Source: Piscicola geometra (Eukaryota; Annelida; Clitellata; Hirudinida; Piscicolidae). Taken from it: a stretch of DNA of 64,000 nucleotides. A program made the position numbers and the translations under genes. The notes beneath the pieces were generated by a model. The model worked only from the letters and a program-made list of their open reading frames with translations, was not told the origin of the DNA and searched no databases. The DNA lies in NCBI GenBank assembly GCA_943735955.1, contig OX030955.1:12037220-12101219 (forward strand), in the 5' to 3' direction. Positions 57,794 through 64,000 of the stretch are shown here, piece by piece (position 1 is the first letter of the stretch; the number at the start of each line of letters is the position of its first letter).

Positions 57794-58219
57794 GCTTGTT
57801 GACTAATTGACTGACTAACTGACCGACTGAGAATGAGAATATGTGAAATTTCACAAATGCAGAGTCGACGTCTTGCTACTATTTATACGGAAAGCGATCT
57901 CGCCACTTTAGTCAAGTTATCACGTGAGCAATTGACTAAAGTTACTCAGCCAATTAGAGCCGACGTTCGAAAGTTTGACTAAAGTGAAATAGACGAATGG
58001 CGGTTGATATTTCAAATTTGACTAAAGTCAAATCGACGAACGGCGGTTGAGACAACAAAGTTGACTAAAGTGAAATCGACGAATGGCAGTAGAGATTTCA
58101 AATTTGACTAAAGTCACTTTTGTATATAAAGGAGCTTTCAAATTTAACTCGACATAACTACCGATCTCCATTCCATTAGATTTTACATTTCTTAGTAGTC
58201 AACGTCATCAGTCATCAGC
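57794..58219. promoter_or_regulatory. Divergent H2B/H2A promoter, unit 11
   Basis: Same as 1767-2192; the 43-bp array starts at 57931. Confidence 0.9.
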
Positions 58220-58624
58220 ATGTCTGGCAGAGGTAAAGGCGGCAAAGTGAAGGGAAAGTCAAAGACTAGGTCGAGTCGTGCGGGACTGCAATTCCCGGTC
58301 GGAAGAATTCACAGACTTCTTCGCAAAGGCAACTACGCCGAAAGAATCGGTGCAGGCGCGCCAGTCTACTTGGCCGCCGTGATGGAGTACTTGGCGGCTG
58401 AGGTACTCGAGTTGGCGGGCAACGCCGCGCGTGACAACAAGAAGACGAGAATCATTCCTCGTCACTTGCAACTAGCCATCAGGAACGACGAAGAGTTGAA
58501 CAAACTTTTGTCCGGCGTCACGATCGCCCAAGGTGGTGTCTTGCCAAACATCCAGGCGGTTCTGCTGCCCAAGAAGACCGCTACAACTGGTGGAGGAGGC
58601 AGCCAGGCTGTTTCCAGTCAGTAA
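58220..58624 (+). CDS. H2A: Histone H2A, unit 11
   Basis: Complete, protein identical to unit 1. Confidence 0.98.
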   Translation: MSGRGKGGKVKGKSKTRSSRAGLQFPVGRIHRLLRKGNYAERIGAGAPVYLAAVMEYLAAEVLELAGNAARDNKKTRIIPRHLQLAIRNDEELNKLLSGVTIAQGGVLPNIQAVLLPKKTATTGGGGSQAVSSQ

Positions 58625-58665
58625 CGGATTCTGCTTGCTTCTTTACCAGCGAACAACTTCAAAAC

Positions 58666-58681
58666 GGCTCTTTTCAGAGCC
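58666..58681 (+). terminator. Histone 3' stem-loop of H2A, unit 11
   Basis: GGCTCTTTTCAGAGCC. Confidence 0.95.
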
Positions 58682-61380
58682 ACCCAATCTCGAAAAATAA
58701 AAAAGACTCTATGTTGTTGTTGTTTACTAAAGTAATGTAAACATTTTATTATTCTTTTTTCTTGTTGTCGTCGTTTTCCATTTCGGCTTTATATCCGTCC
58801 ATAAGCAGTATCAGCATCAAGGCGTCTACACTTTTCATAAATTCGGCTTTTTCATTATTTCTAACAAAGTCGCTTGAGATTGATTATATAAAAGGAAATT
58901 CCTTTTAGAAGGAGGAAAGTACTATAATTGTGAAAACGTAATTGAACCTAGCAGGCTAGAGGGTATCAAGGCATCTTTAGGCAACTATCATATTATATTC
59001 ATTCATATTTCTACCTACTGTTTCGAGTTATCTTCGTGGTGACTCAAAAACAAACGGCATAATAATAATAATAATAGATGTGTCTATAAAAGTAGTATGG
59101 CCCTCAATGCCTCTACTCCTTTCACCATTTGTGATAAATAAAGCTTGTAAAAGAGTCACTTCAATTCAAATAAATTCCAAATTTAGAAAAAGTATTCTTT
59201 TCTATCTATTCAACAATCTCATGTTGTATACACTTAATTAAATATTTCACAAAGTTTGAATTTTAAGTGTAATCTTTAGTCGCCAGGGGGACAAAAAACT
59301 TAAATTTATAAGGGTTTTTTCTTTGATTATTTATAAAATCATGAAATTTAGATGAAGTGCATAATAACAACAAAAATATTAACAGCAATAGAGCCATGGC
59401 AGTTTCAGTCTGCCTGCCTGCCTGCCTGCCTGCCTTCCTCCCTGCCAGCTAGCCTCTGCCTGCACACCTATATCTATTCAATATGTAGTAGCATTAGAAG
59501 AAGGCTTTCAATTTGAAGGCAGAATGCATTTATTATTAATATTAATTTCCATTTGGATTATTAATATTCACACAATATTCTTCTTTTTTTTCTATTCATC
59601 TACTATGCTTTCATAGGCACTCCAAAGGCTGCCTTCCAACATAAGGCAATTGCTCACACTCAGACTGGCACTGCTTTGTAATTATATTTATTGTCTTCAT
59701 TAATGTTCAAGATGAGAGCTAGATTGCTATTATTAGTATTTATGAACTGCAAAAAAAATTCATTTGAAATGTTCAAGTAGATAGAAAGAAAAAAAGATTG
59801 AATGTAAATGCCATCAGGCAGAAGCAAGTGCAAGAAAGAAGACAAGAAAGAGTCACTCTATAGCAGCATTTGTAGCTACTCTTTAGCTTGGTATTTCTCA
59901 TAAACAGTCAAAAGCCTACTCATGCCATGACAGTAAAACATCTTGGATGTATCTTGTATGTATGTATGTATGAGAATGTAGAAGGTATTAGTTCTTGAAA
60001 GAACTAGTTTTAGCTCTAAAGAAATAAGCATCGGATTCTTTTTTCATTTAATTAGACTTATTAAAAAGCTAATTTTTAATTTCCTTATAACTCTAGTTCT
60101 TTCAAATCTCGGTCTTTTCGTTGGCGCCAAAACGCTTTGTTCTTTCAAGTTTATAAACAAAGCCTTTAAACACCCTTCATTTTGACTTTTAAACGCAATT
60201 CTTTTGCCTAAATTTATTAACTTACATTTATATAAGAAAAAGAAGAGTAGAAGGATGATAAGGAGACATTTTCTTTTATTCCATAAGTACCTTCAAACCA
60301 TGCCAATTAAAAATTTCTAAATGATGATGAAGCATTAAAGTGTTATGAGGTGAAATCTTATGAGATAGGTGAGCAGTCAGTCAGACAGGCAGACAGACAG
60401 GCAGGCAGGCAGGCAGGCAGCAGACAGGCACTCAGTCAGTCAGTGAGGCAACAAGACCTAGTCATTAAGCAAAATTTGGGAATTTGAGTAAAAGACCAAA
60501 AGAAAAACTTATAAAAACATTTAAAACTCACTTGCTGCTTCAGAGGAGAAGGTGAGCAAGAGATTATGAGCCTTATCAATATCTCTATAGATAGTTGCCA
60601 AAAATGACATGCAAATAGTAATAAAAACTAAAAAGTAGAAGAAACATTCTATTTAATTCTATATATCGAGTCAAAAGAATCATGTGGATTAAAAATAAGA
60701 AGATATACTATTAAGAAATGACATGTGTGAACATGCATTCAGTCAGTCAAGGGCTCTTACAAAGAGGCAAGCAAGGATAGAATCCACTTTTGTTGATTGA
60801 AAGTAGCATGTAAAAGTATAAATTTTATAAAATCAAAATAACTCACCTTTCGACTGTTTACAAAAACTTCATCTCAATCAAGTATGTAGAAGGCAAAAAC
60901 TGCCTAAAAACTATTAGATTGGCATAAACGCACCAAGAAAGAAGTTGTGATTTTCTTTTAATCAAAAAATATCTATCAATCAAATATATATGAAAAATGT
61001 TTTAAAAGGTTGCAAATGTCAAGAGATTCAATCTGATGTCATGAGAGAGCAGGAGGGCAGACAGGCATAAAGACCTAAAGGAAATAATATATACTCTTGA
61101 CTATATGTTCTTATTATAGGATGAAAATGTAATTTTTTTTATTATCCAAATAACTCACTAATACTAACTATATTGAAATTATTATTTTTAGTCGCCAGAG
61201 AGCCAAAAATAGCAATAAATAAAATAACAACTGACCGAATGAGAAGGGAGGATGCTTCTTTTTCTTTACACCACCACCACCACCACCACCACCAACAGCA
61301 ACAACAACAACAACAGCAACAACAACAACAGCAGCAACGAAGAAACAACAACAAAGTTTATTTCTTTTTTGAGCATTGGT
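58682..61380. other. Long spacer 11 (type B)
   Basis: Type B SNPs and (TGCC)6, although the gene part of this unit is of the units 9-11 kind; no gene seen. Confidence 0.85.
61269..61337. repeat. CAC/CAA/CAG tract, spacer 11 (8 CAC, 15 CAA/CAG)
   Basis: Eight CAC as in spacers 5 and 6, with one CAA block one triplet shorter. Confidence 0.9.
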
Positions 61381-61396
61381 GGCTCTGAAAAGAGCC
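61381..61396 (-). terminator. Histone 3' stem-loop of H3, unit 12
   Basis: GGCTCTTTTCAGAGCC on the minus strand. Confidence 0.95.
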
Positions 61397-61432
61397 GTTT
61401 TGTGGTGCAAGTTAAGTGATGAGCATTTCTTC

Positions 61433-62542
<1,110 letters not shown>

Positions 62543-62579
62543 GTCTCTTTCATCTATCCATCCATCCATCCTCACAAAC

Positions 62580-62595
62580 GGTCCTTTTCAGGACC
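62580..62595 (+). terminator. Histone 3' stem-loop of H4, unit 12
   Basis: GGTCCTTTTCAGGACC. Confidence 0.95.
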
Positions 62596-62974
62596 ACAAT
62601 TTCGAAAAAACAAAAATAACTTTTGTCCTTTACCTCTCATATGAAAGAAAATTATTCTTCTTATTAATGGCTTAATATTCTTGATTGATTGATTGAGTGA
62701 ATTTTTGTTCAATAATAAAAAATGGAATCTCTCAAGTACATAATCATTATTATTATCATGTCTATTCTTGATTTAGTGGACTTTTTTTAAATAATTAAAA
62801 ACTTTATTAAATTGAATCTTTATTAAAAGTAAAAATATACATTTTCGGAGAGTTCAATTTTCAATTCATCTAATCAATTAAGCATTTCATTAGCGGTGCC
62901 GTTAAGAGAGGTGCAGGCTAATATTAAATGAATAATCAACAAAGTGTCTATTTTTTCGTTTTTTGACATTTGGT

Positions 62975-62990
62975 GGCTCTGAAAAGAGCC
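62975..62990 (-). terminator. Histone 3' stem-loop of H2B, unit 12
   Basis: GGCTCTTTTCAGAGCC on the minus strand. Confidence 0.95.
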
Positions 62991-63028
62991 TTTTGATGAA
63001 TGTTTAATAGTGAGGTAGTAGCAGATTT

Positions 63029-63400
63029 CTACTTGGAGCTGGTGTACTTGGTGACGGCCTTGGTTCCTTCGCTTACAGCGTGCTTCGCCAACTCACCAGG
63101 CAGCAGGAGTCGAACGGCTGTTTGAATTTCCCTAGACGTGATGGTCGAGCGCTTGTTGTAGTGCGCCAGTCTAGACGCCTCAGCAGCGATTCTCTCGAAG
63201 ATGTCGTTCACGAAAGAGTTCATGATCGACATAGCCTTGCCGCTGATGCCGGTGTCGGGGTGCACTTGCTTGAGCACCTTGTAGATGTAAATGAAGTAGG
63301 ACTCCTTTCGCCTCTTCTTCTGCTTCTTATCGGCATTTCTGACCGCCTTCGCCTTACTCGCGGCCTTCTTGGCTCCCTTACTGGCTGGTTTGGGTGGCAT
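63029..63400 (-). CDS. H2B: Histone H2B, unit 12
   Basis: Complete, protein identical to unit 1, with the common CCT proline codon and no 5-bp insertion downstream, so unit 12 does not belong to the units 9-11 group. Confidence 0.99.
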   Translation of the reverse strand: MPPKPASKGAKKAASKAKAVRNADKKQKKRRKESYFIYIYKVLKQVHPDTGISGKAMSIMNSFVNDIFERIAAEASRLAHYNKRSTITSREIQTAVRLLLPGELAKHAVSEGTKAVTKYTSSK

Positions 63401-63826
63401 GCTTGTTGACTAATTGACTGACTAACTGACCGACTGAGAATGAGAATATGTGAAATTTCACAAATGCAGAGTCGACGTCTTGCTACTATTTATACGGAAA
63501 GCGATCTCGCCACTTTAGTCAAGTTATCACGTGAGCAATTGACTAAAGTTACTCAGCCAATTAGAGCCGACGTTCGAAAGTTTGACTAAAGTGAAATAGA
63601 CGAATGGCGGTTGATATTTCAAATTTGACTAAAGTCAAATCGACGAACGGCGGTTGAGACAACAAAGTTGACTAAAGTGAAATCGACGAATGGCAGTAGA
63701 GATTTCAAATTTGACTAAAGTCACTTTTGTATATAAAGGAGCTTTCAAATTTAACTCGACATAACTACCGATCTCCATTCCATTAGATTTTACATTTCTT
63801 AGTAGTCAACGTCATCAGTCATCAGC
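63401..63826. promoter_or_regulatory. Divergent H2B/H2A promoter, unit 12
   Basis: Same as 1767-2192; the 43-bp array starts at 63538. Confidence 0.9.
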
Positions 63827-64000
63827 ATGTCTGGCAGAGGTAAAGGCGGCAAAGTGAAGGGAAAGTCAAAGACTAGGTCGAGTCGTGCGGGACTGCAATT
63901 CCCGGTCGGAAGAATTCACAGACTTCTTCGCAAAGGCAACTACGCCGAAAGAATCGGTGCAGGCGCGCCAGTCTACTTGGCCGCCGTGATGGAGTACTTG
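63827..64000 (+). CDS. H2A: Histone H2A, 5' part (cut by window edge), unit 12
   Basis: First 58 codons of H2A, through the MEYL of the acidic-patch helix, matching unit 1; the rest lies beyond the window. Confidence 0.97.
   Translation, partial: MSGRGKGGKVKGKSKTRSSRAGLQFPVGRIHRLLRKGNYAERIGAGAPVYLAAVMEYL

Overview
The window is an uninterrupted stretch of a tandem, head-to-tail core-histone gene array from an animal nuclear genome. Each repeat unit carries four intronless replication-dependent histone genes in the order H3(-), H4(+), H2B(-), H2A(+), followed by an AT-rich spacer of about 2.7 kb. Twelve H4 and twelve H2B genes are complete. Eleven H2A and eleven H3 genes are complete; the array is cut inside H3 at the left edge and inside H2A at the right edge. 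No linker histone H1 gene is visible in any unit. The protein signatures (H2A with VMEYLAAEV and [10 protein letters not shown]2B C-terminal half of the insect type) suggest an arthropod or arthropod-like protostome; the species cannot be named from the sequence.

Layout of one unit (unit 1 coordinates): a divergent H3/H4 promoter (210-596), H4 (597-908) with its 3' stem-loop (946-961), a convergent H4/H2B gap (962-1340), the H2B stem-loop (1341-1356), H2B (1395-1766), a divergent H2B/H2A promoter (1767-2192), H2A (2193-2597), its stem-loop (2639-2654), the long spacer (2655-5340), the H3 stem-loop (5341-5356) and H3 (5393-5803). H4 starts lie at 597, 6191, 11785, 17379, 22977, 28569, 34179, 39773, 45385, 51002, 56619 and 62231, so periods run from 5592 to 5617 bp. 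All the length variation is explained by a CAC/CAA/CAG tract beside H3, one extra TGCC in one spacer type, and a 5-bp insertion in units 9-11.

The genes supply the four nucleosome core proteins. All four mRNAs end in the 16-nt histone stem-loop, with A-rich downstream sequence and nearby AATAAA signals. Both divergent promoters are built from many copies of one element, TTTGACTAAAGTC/G: five copies at exactly 43-bp spacing in front of H2A, and CCAAT-23bp-element modules in front of H4 (three) and H3 (one, inverted). I do not recognise this element as a described histone regulatory site.

The units are almost identical in genes and spacers, as expected under concerted evolution. The only amino-acid difference I find is H3 residue 87: Ser in units 2, 3 and 5, Tyr in units 4 and 6-12. 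Spacer types A and B, the repeat tract, the H3 codon and a promoter SNP are shuffled among units, a record of unequal crossing-over or gene conversion.
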